A stretch of 19,444 nt of DNA from Porticoccus sp. (GTDB lineage: Bacteria; Pseudomonadota; Gammaproteobacteria; Pseudomonadales; Porticoccaceae): NCBI GenBank assembly GCA_002685455.1, contig NYXF01000085.1:1-19444 (forward strand). Direction: 5' to 3'. Position 1 is the stretch's first letter; every line of letters begins with the position of its first letter. The notes below the pieces were generated by a model. The model worked only from the letters and a program-made list of their open reading frames with translations. It searched no databases and was not told the DNA's origin. This document shows positions 1 to 8,167 of the stretch, in pieces. Both the position numbers and the translations under genes were made by a program.

Positions 1-645
1 AGCGGGGCTATCGTTGGCTTACTCGGACCCAATGGAGCTGGCAAAACCACCTGCTTTTACATGATAGTTGGTTTAGTTGAGCAAGATGGAGGAGAAATAT
101 TTATTGGTACCGAAAATATAACCAACCTTCCTATGCATGGGCGAGCACAAAAAGGTATTGGTTACCTTCCTCAAGAAGCCTCAGTCTTCAGAAAGATGAC
201 TGTAGTGGATAATATTTTATCGATTCTTGAAACACGACACGATATTGACGATGTTCAACGAAAAGCTAAAACTGAAAATCTGCTAGAAGAATTCCATCTA
301 TCACATATACGAAATTCTATAGGCTTAAGTCTATCTGGAGGCGAGCGGAGAAGGGTAGAAATTGCAAGGGCCTTGGCAACAGAACCAGACTTTATTTTAC
401 TCGATGAGCCGTTCGCTGGAGTAGATCCAATTTCTGTAAATGAGATAAAACAGATTATTCGTCAACTTAAAAGTAAGAATATTGGTATTTTAATTACCGA
501 TCATAATGTTCGCGAAACTTTAGACATTTGTGAGCATGCATACATTGTTGGCGAAGGTAAAGTTATTGCAGAAGGAGAAGCTTCAACAATAGTGAAAAAT
601 CAGCAAGTGCGAGATATATATTTAGGTGAAAACTTTGTACTTTAA
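1..645 (+). CDS. lptB: LPS export ABC transporter ATPase LptB (5' end outside window)
   Basis: ATPase subunit of the LptB2FGC complex, which extracts lipopolysaccharide from the inner membrane and drives it along the Lpt bridge. The frame is open from base 1, so the start lies upstream; 214 residues are visible against about 240 in the family. In fragment numbering the Walker A GPNGAGKT is at 9-16, the Q-loop glutamine at 58 (YLPQEASVF, typical of LptB), the signature LSGGE at 111-115, Walker B FILLDE at 131-136 and the switch histidine at 168. The closing Tyr-Leu-Gly-Glu stretch is also LptB-like. It sits directly upstream of rpoN, as in many gammaproteobacteria; lptC and lptA would be expected just outside the window. 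A branched-chain amino acid transporter ATPase is the nearest alternative, but motif wording and neighbours favour LptB. Confidence 0.95.
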   Translation, partial: SGAIVGLLGPNGAGKTTCFYMIVGLVEQDGGEIFIGTENITNLPMHGRAQKGIGYLPQEASVFRKMTVVDNILSILETRHDIDDVQRKAKTENLLEEFHLSHIRNSIGLSLSGGERRRVEIARALATEPDFILLDEPFAGVDPISVNEIKQIIRQLKSKNIGILITDHNVRETLDICEHAYIVGEGKVIAEGEASTIVKNQQVRDIYLGENFVL

Positions 646-698
646 AAAATAAAAAAAAAACATTTAATTGTTTTATTTATAGGCACGATATTTGCTTG

Positions 699-704
699 TA
701 TAAT
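699..704 (+). promoter_or_regulatory. Possible -10 box for rpoN
   Basis: A perfect TATAAT lies 9 bases before the ATG at 714. The best -35 candidate 17 bases upstream (676-681, TTTATA) is weak. A start point about 7 bases downstream would give a transcript with almost no leader. The AT-richness of the region makes a chance match possible. Confidence 0.3.
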
Positions 705-713
705 AAGTTTATT

Positions 714-2108
714 ATGCTGAAATCGAAATTATCACTCAATCTTTCTCAAAAGCTGAAAATGACACCACAACTTCAGCAGGCTATACATTTACTTCAACTT
801 TCTTCACTAGAATTGTTCCAAGAAGTTCAGCAAAAACTATACAGTAACCCACTCTTAGAGCTCGAGGAAAACGAGAGTGACTATAAAAAAGAGTCCTCTT
901 CAGAAAATACGAGAAGTAGGGATACAGATAACTTTTCACCTAATATTGAATTCGAAAAACCACACGAACTCAGCAGTAATGGCGAGTTCAACTCCAAAAC
1001 TGCAGATGTTGAGACTGTCGATCCGTGCATTAGTTCCTTAAGAAATCACCTTATATCTCAACTCAATCTGGTTACTCTTTCTGAAATTGAATACTTAATA
1101 GGAGTTAGCATAATTGATTCAATTGATGAAAAAGGAATGCTGATTACTTCTGCAATTGAAATTCAGGATCTGATAGGCAGTTCGATAAAATTGGAAGAGG
1201 TTTATGATGTTTTAAGAAAAATACAGCAATTTGATCCCCCTGGAGTCGGAGCGTCTAGTTTAACTGAATCTTTTGTAATACAACTCGACCAGCTCCCGAA
1301 GGAGACGAAATATTTGTCTGAGGCCAAAGAGCTAGTTTCAAATTATTCTGAATATCTAAAAAAACATGATAAAAAACTTTTAAAAAAAGTTTCCGGTTTC
1401 CCGCTTCTAGTTATTGAACAAATATTAGTGCTTTTAAAAACACTATCTCCTTATCCAGGGTACAATTGGGATGATAATCCAATTGAATATGTAATACCTG
1501 ATGTAAAGGCTTTTAAACTTGATGGATCTTGGCATGTATTATTGAACGGTGATCTGGTTCCAAAGCTAAATATTAATTCCAAGTATGAAAAATTAATCAA
1601 GCGAGGAGATAATGGTGAGGATAACGATTTTATAAAGAAAAATCTGAGTGAAGCCAAATGGTTCATCCAAAGTATAGAAAATAGAAATGACACTTTATTA
1701 AAGGTTGCATCTTGCATTATTGAAGAACAGAAAGATTTCCTTGAAAAAGGTGCAGAAAATATGAAACCGATGGTTTTAAAAAATATTGCCAATAAATTAG
1801 ATCTTCATGAATCCACCGTATCTCGTATAACTACACAAAAATACATATCTACACCGCTAGGAGTATTTGAACTTAAATATTTTTTTTCTAGTCATATTAA
1901 AACTAGTAATGGGGAAGAGTTTTCATCTACAGCCATTCGAGCTATTCTAAAAAAACTAATTGATGGGGAATCCGCAGAACGACCTTTAAGTGACAATAAA
2001 CTAGGATCTATGCTACATGATCAGGGAATAAGTATTGCACGTCGAACAGTGGCCAAATATAGAGAAAGTTTAGGTATTGTCTCTTCTAGTGAGAGAAAGC
2101 ATGTTTAA
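714..2108 (+). CDS. rpoN: RNA polymerase sigma-54 factor RpoN
   Basis: Sigma-54 directs RNA polymerase to -24/-12 promoters that need ATP-driven activators such as NtrC, which is encoded 9 kb downstream. From the ATG at 714 the protein has 464 residues (E. coli 477). The glutamine/leucine-rich activator-responsive region I (LKMTPQLQQAIHLLQLS) begins near residue 14, an acidic linker follows (about 55-110), then the core-binding domain, the helix-turn-helix region, and a perfect RpoN box ARRTVAKYRE at about 442-451 that contacts the -24 element. An upstream TTG at 696 could extend the N-terminus by six residues. I prefer 714 because family members begin only a few residues before the LSQ-L motif. 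Neither start has a good Shine-Dalgarno sequence, which is notable. Confidence 0.96.
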   Translation: MLKSKLSLNLSQKLKMTPQLQQAIHLLQLSSLELFQEVQQKLYSNPLLELEENESDYKKESSSENTRSRDTDNFSPNIEFEKPHELSSNGEFNSKTADVETVDPCISSLRNHLISQLNLVTLSEIEYLIGVSIIDSIDEKGMLITSAIEIQDLIGSSIKLEEVYDVLRKIQQFDPPGVGASSLTESFVIQLDQLPKETKYLSEAKELVSNYSEYLKKHDKKLLKKVSGFPLLVIEQILVLLKTLSPYPGYNWDDNPIEYVIPDVKAFKLDGSWHVLLNGDLVPKLNINSKYEKLIKRGDNGEDNDFIKKNLSEAKWFIQSIENRNDTLLKVASCIIEEQKDFLEKGAENMKPMVLKNIANKLDLHESTVSRITTQKYISTPLGVFELKYFFSSHIKTSNGEEFSSTAIRAILKKLIDGESAERPLSDNKLGSMLHDQGISIARRTVAKYRESLGIVSSSERKHV

Positions 2109-2136
2109 AATTACTATTTGTGAGCTATTAATAAAT

Positions 2137-2141
2137 GGAGG
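2137..2141 (+). promoter_or_regulatory. Ribosome binding site that fixes the hpf start
   Basis: GGAGG lies five bases before the ATG at 2147. An in-frame ATG at 2135 overlaps this site and has no site of its own, so 2147 is the likely start. Confidence 0.85.
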
Positions 2142-2146
2142 TTGGT

Positions 2147-2434
2147 ATGCAATTTACTCTGAGTGGGCACCGCCTAAATATAACCAATGCGATTAAAAGT
2201 CATATTACTAATAAGCTGGGCAAGCTAGAGCGCCATTGTGATCACATAAGTAGTATTAATGCTATTGTGTCAGTAGACAAGCTGATGCAAAAAGCGGAAG
2301 CTACAATACATGTAAAAGGAGCAGATATATTTGCTGCAGCAGAACATGAAGATCTTTATGCGGCAATAGACATATTAGAAGAAAAACTTGATCGACAGCT
2401 TATAAAGTACAAAGAAAAAAATCGTGGAAGATAA
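2147..2434 (+). CDS. hpf: Ribosome hibernation promoting factor (short HPF)
   Basis: Small 30S-binding protein that helps dimerise 70S ribosomes into inactive 100S particles in slow growth. The 95-residue product starts MQFTLSGHRLNIT and carries the family pattern through KLERHCDHI, the VHVKG-like strand (TIHVKGADIFAAAE) and YAAIDILEEKLDRQL. That matches E. coli HPF (95 residues) almost end to end. There is no long C-terminal dimerisation domain, so this is the short type that normally works with RMF. It lies 38 bases after rpoN and 6 bases before ptsN, and is probably cotranscribed with both. Confidence 0.94.
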   Translation: MQFTLSGHRLNITNAIKSHITNKLGKLERHCDHISSINAIVSVDKLMQKAEATIHVKGADIFAAAEHEDLYAAIDILEEKLDRQLIKYKEKNRGR

Positions 2435-2440
2435 TCAAAT

Positions 2441-2926
2441 ATGAAATTGTCGGATTTACTACCACCTGAAAACATATCAATGAATATTGATGGATCTAGT
2501 AAAAAAGTAGTCCTAGAGAATCTCTCAATATATATTGCTAGTCTTACTCAAGGAATCAACTCAGAAAATATATACCAGTCTCTGCAAAACAGAGAGCGCC
2601 TGGGAACTACTGCGATAGGTGGGGGTATAGCAATCCCTCACTGCCGTATTCCCCAGTGTAAAAAAATTATTGGGGCCTTTTTTAAATTAAAGAACTCTAT
2701 TGATTTTAATTCTGATGACGGAACTTTAGTTGATTTAATATTTGTTTTAATCGTTCCTGATGAACATAATGAGTCACACTTGAGGGCTCTGTCTGTTATT
2801 GCGGAGTTGCTCCAAAATCAAAAGAACTGCAGCGCTCTCCGAAAAGCGAAATCAGAAAATGCACTCCATAGAATAATAGTGGGTGGCAAATATTGGAGTA
2901 AAAAAAATGAGGCTGATAATCGTTAG
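2441..2926 (+). CDS. ptsN: Nitrogen-PTS EIIA component PtsN (EIIA-Ntr)
   Basis: Terminal phosphate acceptor of the nitrogen phosphotransferase chain (PtsP to NPr to PtsN). It is a regulator rather than a sugar transporter; in E. coli it acts on potassium transport and sensing. The 161-residue protein is a single EIIA/mannitol-type domain. The active-site histidine is His67 in GGGIAIPHCRIP, preceded by the conserved NRERLGTTAIG. The start MKLSDLLPPENI is family-typical and follows hpf by six bases. The 3' end overlaps rapZ by 20 bases, suggesting translational coupling. The partner NPr is encoded after rapZ; the first enzyme of the chain (ptsP) is not in the window. Confidence 0.95.
   Translation: MKLSDLLPPENISMNIDGSSKKVVLENLSIYIASLTQGINSENIYQSLQNRERLGTTAIGGGIAIPHCRIPQCKKIIGAFFKLKNSIDFNSDDGTLVDLIFVLIVPDEHNESHLRALSVIAELLQNQKNCSALRKAKSENALHRIIVGGKYWSKKNEADNR
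2895..2898 (+). promoter_or_regulatory. Ribosome binding site for rapZ inside ptsN
   Basis: GGAG eight bases before the ATG at 2907 decides this start over the in-frame GTG at 2883, which has no site and would add eight residues not seen in the family. Confidence 0.7.
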
Positions 2927-3767
2927 TGGTCGTTCTGGATCAGGAAAAAGTACCGCTCTAAGAATGTTGGAAGATGCAGATTTCTCATGTATAGACAATC
3001 TTCCTGCAAAGCTTCTGACCGGTTTATTTGAGCATGTATCAGACTCTAAAGAGAGGGTAAAACGAAATAATGTTGCAGTAGGAATTGATGTAAGGAGTCT
3101 CACAAACGACTTAAAAAAACTCCCAGAAATTTTAAGTAGCCTTAAAAATTTCGGGGTCAACTATGAGATAGTATTTCTTGACGCATCTGATGATATTCTT
3201 ATTCAACGTTTCAGTGAAACAAGAAGAAAACATCCGTTAAGCTCAAAAAGTGTGGCTATTAAAGAGGCGATTGAACTTGAAAATATAATGTTAGAGTCAA
3301 TATCAACTCTAGCAAATAGAAAAATTGATACCAGTAATATGAGCCCGCACCAACTGAGATCTGTTATAAAAAAACAATTGATCCCAGGCAATGCCGATAA
3401 TATGTCTATATTATTTGAATCTTTCGCGTATAAACATGGTGTTCCTATTGATGCTGACTTTGTTTTTGATGTGCGCTGTTTACCAAATCCATATTGGATT
3501 AGGGAATTACGTACCCTTGATGGTAACGATAAGGCTATTATCAGTTTTTTTAAGAAAGAAAGAGAGGTATCTAAAATGCTGGCGTCCATCACAAATTTTT
3601 TAGAGGTTTGGCTTCCAAAATTTCGTGAAGACAATAGAAGCTATGTAACGATTGGCATTGGCTGCACTGGCGGTCATCATCGTTCTGTATATGTAAGTAA
3701 TATGCTCAAAGAAGTATTTATAAAAAATTATTTAAATACCCAGATATGGCATAGGGATCTAAATTAA
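2907..3767 (+). CDS. rapZ: RapZ/YvcJ-family nucleotide-binding protein
   Basis: P-loop protein of the RapZ family. In E. coli it binds the small RNA GlmZ and hands it to RNase E, linking cell-wall precursor supply to GlmS levels; in other bacteria the role is less defined. The product has 286 residues (E. coli 284), with Walker A GRSGSGKST at 8-16, the conserved LEDADFSCIDNLP at about 21-33, the central DVRCLPNPYW and the C-terminal GCTGGHHRSV at 252-261. It ends HRDLN. By alignment to E. coli, Lys270 is replaced by leucine and the terminal Lys281-Arg282-Lys283 are missing; these four residues are needed for RNA binding there. Fold and family are secure, but sRNA-adaptor function is doubtful. 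It overlaps ptsN by 20 bases and ends 9 bases before ptsO. Confidence 0.95.
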   Translation: MRLIIVSGRSGSGKSTALRMLEDADFSCIDNLPAKLLTGLFEHVSDSKERVKRNNVAVGIDVRSLTNDLKKLPEILSSLKNFGVNYEIVFLDASDDILIQRFSETRRKHPLSSKSVAIKEAIELENIMLESISTLANRKIDTSNMSPHQLRSVIKKQLIPGNADNMSILFESFAYKHGVPIDADFVFDVRCLPNPYWIRELRTLDGNDKAIISFFKKEREVSKMLASITNFLEVWLPKFREDNRSYVTIGIGCTGGHHRSVYVSNMLKEVFIKNYLNTQIWHRDLN

Positions 3768-3776
3768 AAAATATGT

Positions 3777-4061
3777 ATGATGAATAAATCAATACAAACA
3801 GAACTAATAATTATAAATAAGTTGGGTCTTCACGCACGTGCTGCAGCAAAATTGAAGGCAACAGCTGCGAAATACAGTTCTACGATCAAGGTAGGAGTTA
3901 AAGTTGGTGAGTTCGTAGACGCTAAAAGTGTCATGTCACTGATGTTGCTAGCGGCGAGTAATGGAACAACTCTACATTTTGATATAAGGGGGAATGATGC
4001 ACAAGATGCATATAGAGCTCTCGAAAGTTTGGTATCTAACAAGTTTGGTGAAAAAGAATAA
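3777..4061 (+). CDS. ptsO: Nitrogen-PTS phosphocarrier NPr
   Basis: HPr-like carrier that passes phosphate from EI-Ntr (PtsP) to PtsN. The 94-residue product has the phosphorylated histidine at 19 in KLGLHARAAAKL. The alanine after Arg, where sugar-PTS HPr has proline, is as I recall common in gammaproteobacterial NPr. The second conserved block, DAKSVMSLMLLAASNG, with the regulatory-site serine, is intact. Two consecutive ATGs (3777, 3780) are possible starts; the difference is one methionine. No strong Shine-Dalgarno is visible, so coupling to rapZ, nine bases upstream, is likely. It closes the rpoN cluster; 104 bases separate it from mgtE. Confidence 0.94.
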   Translation: MMNKSIQTELIIINKLGLHARAAAKLKATAAKYSSTIKVGVKVGEFVDAKSVMSLMLLAASNGTTLHFDIRGNDAQDAYRALESLVSNKFGEKE

Positions 4062-4165
4062 AAGATCCTATTAGAGGACATGCAATCATCACTATAAATT
4101 TCGAAGACTCATCTATAGACTACTAGTTACTTATTGATCAACATAGATTACTAGGAACATTTCCC

Positions 4166-5524
4166 ATGAAGGGACAAAATAACCAAGACGCTCAAATGTC
4201 TCAACTTACTAAAATCCAGGAATTAATGGATTCTAGTGATGTCCGATCACTTAGCTATATGCTGAATAACCTAATGCCTGCTGACATTGCCCATCAAATC
4301 GAGTCAGCTCCACCTAAAGTTCGAAGAGTTTTATGGGGCTTAATCGACAAAGAACTTGAGGGTCTGGTTATAGGTGAATTAAGTGAAGAGCTTAGTGGTG
4401 AGATTTTACAAGAGATGGAAAGCCACGAGGTTGCGTCGATAACTCAAGGTTTAGATCCAGATGATGTAGCAGATATTCTTCAACAGCTACCTGAAAAATT
4501 TATTTCAGAGGTATTGCAAGCTATGAGTGAGCAGGATCGACTTAGAGTCGAAACTGTTCTAAATTTTGCTGAAGATACTGCTGGTGGATTAATGAATACT
4601 GACACTATCACTGTGCGTCCTGATATAACCTTAGATGTTGTTTTACGTTATTTACGAAGGCATGAAGATCTTCCAGATATAACGGACAATATATTTGTAG
4701 TTGATAGAGAAGATATTCTTTTAGGCATTTTGCCGCTTAGTAAGCTATTAACGTCAAACCCAAATATCACTGCACGAGAAATGATGGTCACCAGAGTAGA
4801 TAGTATTTTCGCAGATATGGAGGACTCTGAGGTAGCACGACTATTCAAGAAACATGACTGGGTCTCTGCTCCGGTACTCGATAAAAAATATAAACTGCTA
4901 GGTCGAATAACTATCGATGATGTTGTTGATGTTATTAGTGACGAAGCCGATCACTCATTATTAAGCTTTGCTGGATTAAGCGATGAAGAGGGGACATTCA
5001 CTTCCATTACTAGAAGTGCCCCCAGAAGAGCTATTTGGCTTGGAATTAATTTAATAACAGCAATTTTAGCATCTTCTGTTATTAATATTTTTGAAGCTAC
5101 AATCGAAAAAGTAGTAGCGCTCGCTATTCTAATGCCAATTGTAGCAAGTATGGGTGGGGTTGCTGGAAGTCAAACTCTTACAGTAGTTATCAGAGGAATG
5201 GCATTAGGTCAGATCAACAAAACTAATTTGAGCTGGCTTCTAAGTAAAGAATTCGCTGTAGGAGCATTAAATGGTATGGTTTGGGCAGCAGTTATGGGCT
5301 TTATAGCAGCCTTATGGTTTGATGATGCAATTATCGCTGTGATTATTAGTGCCGCTATGGCTATAAATTTAATCGTTGCCGCACTCGCTGGAGCAATGCT
5401 TCCAGTAATACTTAAATCCTGTAAGATTGATCCTGCTTTGGCTGGAACTGTTGCGCTAACAACAATCACGGACGTTGTTGGATTTTTATCTTTTTTAGGG
5501 TTAGCAACCCTTTTCTACGGTTAA
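4166..5524 (+). CDS. mgtE: Magnesium channel MgtE
   Basis: Homodimeric Mg2+ channel of the inner membrane, gated by its own cytoplasmic Mg2+ sensor. The 452-residue order is complete: a helical N domain (about 25-130, including the ADILQQLPEK repeat), paired CBS domains (about 143-200 and 205-262), a plug-helix region (about 263-285) and five membrane helices from about residue 288. The pore-lining aspartate in TTITDVVGFL (Asp436, equivalent to Asp432 of the Thermus protein) is present. AGGA nine bases before the ATG at 4166 supports the start. The 104-base leader shows no Mg2+ riboswitch that I can recognise; it holds only a weak TCCT/AGGA hairpin (4066-4078). The stop abuts the next gene. 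Confidence 0.95.
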   Translation: MKGQNNQDAQMSQLTKIQELMDSSDVRSLSYMLNNLMPADIAHQIESAPPKVRRVLWGLIDKELEGLVIGELSEELSGEILQEMESHEVASITQGLDPDDVADILQQLPEKFISEVLQAMSEQDRLRVETVLNFAEDTAGGLMNTDTITVRPDITLDVVLRYLRRHEDLPDITDNIFVVDREDILLGILPLSKLLTSNPNITAREMMVTRVDSIFADMEDSEVARLFKKHDWVSAPVLDKKYKLLGRITIDDVVDVISDEADHSLLSFAGLSDEEGTFTSITRSAPRRAIWLGINLITAILASSVINIFEATIEKVVALAILMPIVASMGGVAGSQTLTVVIRGMALGQINKTNLSWLLSKEFAVGALNGMVWAAVMGFIAALWFDDAIIAVIISAAMAINLIVAALAGAMLPVILKSCKIDPALAGTVALTTITDVVGFLSFLGLATLFYG

Positions 5525-5530
5525 TTGAAT

Positions 5531-6061
5531 ATGTCTAGAGAGAAATATGTAGATCCCAAAATATCAAGCCCCCCTTTCAAGGAAACAATAAAAAGCAAAT
5601 CAGCACTTAAGAGGGAAATGGTTGATTTACAAAAAATAGGCTTAGACCTCGTTGAATTACCGGCCAAAAAGCTTTTAAAGGTGGAATTACCAGACGATCT
5701 TAGGGAATCAATTGAGCTTGCCAAAAAAATTAAAAGCAGAGAAGGAAAAAGGAGGCAGATTCAACATATTGGAAAAATAATGCGCTCTGTTGATGTGGAT
5801 AAAATTTTAATTGAGCTAAAATTTTTTGATCAAGAAAATCTTCAATATAATCTTCAAAAGATGAACATTGAAAAAAAGGTAATGAGGCTTATCTCATGTG
5901 GGGATAAGGCAATTGACGAAATATTGATAGAATTTCCACAAATTGATAGAAAACGTTTAAGGCAGTTAACTAGACAAATGAAAAAAGAAACTTTAGATGC
6001 CAAGCGTGAAATTGCAAGAAAAAAAATATTTACATATTTAATGGAATTAGATTCTTATTGA
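5531..6061 (+). CDS. darP: Ribosome assembly factor DarP (YjgA, DUF615)
   Basis: Binds late 50S ribosomal precursors and helps mature the peptidyl-transferase region of 23S rRNA. The 176-residue product is highly charged and matches the family along its length: the SALKREMVDLQKIGLDLVELP opening (about 24-44), then LRESIELAKKIKSREGKRRQIQHIGKIMR, and a C-terminal block around IDRKRLRQLTRQMKKE ending IFTYLMEL. An in-frame TTG at 5525, directly after the mgtE stop, would add two residues; the ATG at 5531 is preferred. It probably shares a transcript with mgtE. Its last 7 bases overlap the 3' end of convergent typA, so no terminator fits between the two genes. Confidence 0.9.
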   Translation: MSREKYVDPKISSPPFKETIKSKSALKREMVDLQKIGLDLVELPAKKLLKVELPDDLRESIELAKKIKSREGKRRQIQHIGKIMRSVDVDKILIELKFFDQENLQYNLQKMNIEKKVMRLISCGDKAIDEILIEFPQIDRKRLRQLTRQMKKETLDAKREIARKKIFTYLMELDSY

Positions 6062-7869
6062 GACTTGGGTGCTCGTTTCCGCTCATTTTCTCTCAAAAGC
6101 TTCTTCCGAATACGAACTGATTTTGGTGTAACCTCTACTAATTCGTCATCTTCAATAAATTCTAATGCTTGCTCTAAGCTATGATTGATTGGTGGGGATA
6201 ATACTAAGTTCTCGTCTGTTCCAGCAGCGCGAATATTTGTTAATTGTTTTGCCTTGGTTGGATTGACAGGTAAGTCATTGCTGCGGGAATGCAAACCGAT
6301 AACTTGACCTTCATATACCTCAAAACCATGGCCAAGAAACAATCGCCCTCTTTCTTGAAGATTAAATAAGGCATAAGCTAATGTTTTTCCCTTTACCATG
6401 GACACCAATACGCCATTTTGTCTTTTAGCTAAGTCTCCCTGCTTGACAGGTGCATAGCGATCAAAAATGCTAGTCATTATTCCTGATCCACTTGTCATAG
6501 TTAAAAATTGCGAGCGGAATCCAATTAGCCCCCTTGATGGCACAATAAATTCTAGGCGGACACGCCCTTTGCCATCAAGCTCCATATTTCCAAGCTCAGC
6601 TCTGCGATTTCCAAATTCCTCCATAACAGAACCTTGATGTTTCTCCTCAATATCTATAACTACTTGTTCATAAGGTTCTAGTATCTCACCATTAATCTCT
6701 TTTTTTATTACCTCTGGGCGTGATACTCCCAGCTCAAAGCCTTCTCGGCGCATATTTTCAATCAAAACTGATAAATGAAGTTCACCACGACCAGAAACAA
6801 TAAATTTATCAGGACTATCCCCTTCAACCACTCTTAAAGCAACATTATGAATTAACTCCTGCTCCAGTCTTTCTTTTATATTTCGTGAAGTAACAAATTT
6901 TCCCTCAAGTCCAGCAAAGGGTGAGTTATTAACTTGGAATGTCATACTTACTGTTGGCTCATCCACAGTTAAAGGTGGAAGTGCTTCGGGACACTCTAAG
7001 CTGCATAGAGTATCGGAGATATTTAAATTATCAATTCCTGTAACACATATAATTTCACCCGCTTGCGCTTCAGCAACATCGATCCTCTCAAGTCCGTTGT
7101 AGCCCATCACTTGAAGAATCTTACCTTTTCTAAATCTCTCATCATTGCCTACAACTAAAACTTGCTCGTTGGGCTTTAATATTCCACGAGTTATTCGGCC
7201 AACTCCTATAACCCCAACATAGCTATTATAATCAAGAGCACTTATTTGCATTTGTAACGGTCCACTCATATTTACTATTGGTGGATGAACCTCATCAACA
7301 ATCATTTGTAATAAGGGCGTCATATCCTCTGCTAGTGATTCAGGTTCTTTGCCAGCAACTCCGTTCAGTGCAGAAGTAAACATTATCGGAAAATCCATTT
7401 GATCATCAGTCGCACCCAAGCGGTCAAATAAATCGAATACTTGATCTACAACCCAATGTGCTCTTGCTCCGGGACGATCAACTTTATTAACAACTAAAAT
7501 TGGATTTAACCCTTGTTCAAACGCCTTTTGAGTGACGAATCGAGTCTGAGGCATAGGGCCATCAACAGCATCTACAAGAAGTAAGACTGAGTCTACCATT
7601 GATAGAACCCGCTCAACCTCGCCTCCAAAATCAGCATGGCCGGGTGTGTCAACAATATTTATATTAAAACCCTTCCATTTGAGGGCTGTATTTTTAGCTA
7701 AGATCGTTATCCCCCGTTCTCTTTCTTGATCATTTGAATCCATTATTCTTTCTGAATTCATATCCTTACGATCGAGGGTACCTGATTGCTTAAGTAGCTT
7801 ATCTACTAAAGTTGTCTTGCCATGGTCTACATGGGCTATGATTGCTATATTTCGAAGATTTTCGATCAC
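6055..7869 (-). CDS. typA: Translational GTPase TypA/BipA
   Basis: Ribosome-binding GTPase of the EF-G/LepA superfamily, linked to 50S assembly and stress or cold growth. The 604-residue product is close to E. coli TypA (607) throughout. G1 is [10 protein letters not shown] (12-21), the switch region [16 protein letters not shown]3 [16 protein letters not shown]4 NKVDRPGAR, and G5 lies near SALNGVAG. The beta-barrel, domain III and the BipA-specific C-terminal domain ([34 protein letters not shown]) follow. It ends [13 protein letters not shown]. The start is GTG at 7869, with AGGA eight bases upstream on the minus strand. It is divergent from glnA, the same pairing as in E. coli, and convergent with darP. 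Confidence 0.97.
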   Translation of the reverse strand: MIENLRNIAIIAHVDHGKTTLVDKLLKQSGTLDRKDMNSERIMDSNDQERERGITILAKNTALKWKGFNINIVDTPGHADFGGEVERVLSMVDSVLLLVDAVDGPMPQTRFVTQKAFEQGLNPILVVNKVDRPGARAHWVVDQVFDLFDRLGATDDQMDFPIMFTSALNGVAGKEPESLAEDMTPLLQMIVDEVHPPIVNMSGPLQMQISALDYNSYVGVIGVGRITRGILKPNEQVLVVGNDERFRKGKILQVMGYNGLERIDVAEAQAGEIICVTGIDNLNISDTLCSLECPEALPPLTVDEPTVSMTFQVNNSPFAGLEGKFVTSRNIKERLEQELIHNVALRVVEGDSPDKFIVSGRGELHLSVLIENMRREGFELGVSRPEVIKKEINGEILEPYEQVVIDIEEKHQGSVMEEFGNRRAELGNMELDGKGRVRLEFIVPSRGLIGFRSQFLTMTSGSGIMTSIFDRYAPVKQGDLAKRQNGVLVSMVKGKTLAYALFNLQERGRLFLGHGFEVYEGQVIGLHSRSNDLPVNPTKAKQLTNIRAAGTDENLVLSPPINHSLEQALEFIEDDELVEVTPKSVRIRKKLLRENERKRAPKSQ

Positions 7870-7901
7870 AATATTGATCCTGAGTTTAATACAATATTGG
7901 C

Positions 7902-7907
7902 ATTATA
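7902..7907 (-). promoter_or_regulatory. Probable -10 box for typA
   Basis: On the minus strand this reads TATAAT, 32 bases upstream of the GTG start of typA and ahead of the AGGA ribosome site. No good -35 is visible at 17 bases. Transcription would start near 7895, leaving a leader of about 25 bases. Confidence 0.4.
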
Positions 7908-8046
7908 CTGATCGGCATTACGTGGAGATAGCTAAATGATCGCAAAATAGTATTTAATTGCAAGCTAGCCTCAGATTGATGGTATAGCGAAAAACAAGAT
8001 GTGAATTAAAATATGGGTCAAACGTTTTACTTAAGATATTGAAGAA

Positions 8047-8054
8047 TGCACTAT
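8047..8054 (+). promoter_or_regulatory. Possible second, half NtrC site upstream of glnA
   Basis: TGCACTAT repeats the first eight bases of the full palindrome at 8088, exactly 41 bases away (about four helical turns), but its other half is not preserved. TATAAA at 8052-8057 overlaps it and could be the -10 of a sigma-70 promoter, as with the NtrC-repressed glnAp1 of E. coli. Confidence 0.35.
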
Positions 8055-8087
8055 AAAAGATAATTTTTAAGCGTATAAATTTATTTT

Positions 8088-8104
8088 TGCACTATTTACG
8101 TGCA
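8088..8104 (+). promoter_or_regulatory. NtrC-type enhancer palindrome upstream of glnA
   Basis: The 17-base sequence is TGCAC-N7-GTGCA, which keeps both outer half-sites of the enteric NtrC consensus (TGCACC-N5-GGTGCA). Its centre is about 98 bases before the start point predicted from the sigma-54 promoter at 8168, the usual distance for an NtrC enhancer. The cognate protein GlnG is encoded downstream. Confidence 0.75.
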
Positions 8105-8167
8105 TATTGTATGTTTATAAAATTATTTGGTTGAATTTTTACCAGTCAAACTAGGGATTTTCATTAT

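Noticed and set aside
647..678. AAATAAAA / TTTTATTT inverted repeat after lptB
   Set aside because: Made only of A and T in an AT-rich gap, with a 16-base loop; too weak to call a terminator.
2852..3634. Minus-strand open frames under ptsN and rapZ
   Set aside because: Both sense genes are well conserved over the same bases; the antisense products are low-complexity and unrecognisable.
3777..3860. Alanine in place of proline next to the NPr active histidine (HARAA) as a defect
   Set aside because: As I recall this wording is usual in gammaproteobacterial NPr and the rest of the site is intact.
4062..4165. Leader of mgtE examined for a Mg2+ riboswitch
   Set aside because: At 104 bases it is short for an M-box, and I found no conserved stem pattern beyond a four-pair TCCT/AGGA hairpin.
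7958..7988. TTGCAA and TATAGC as a further glnA promoter
   Set aside because: Spacer is 19 bases and the -10 is poor; much weaker than the elements at 8168.
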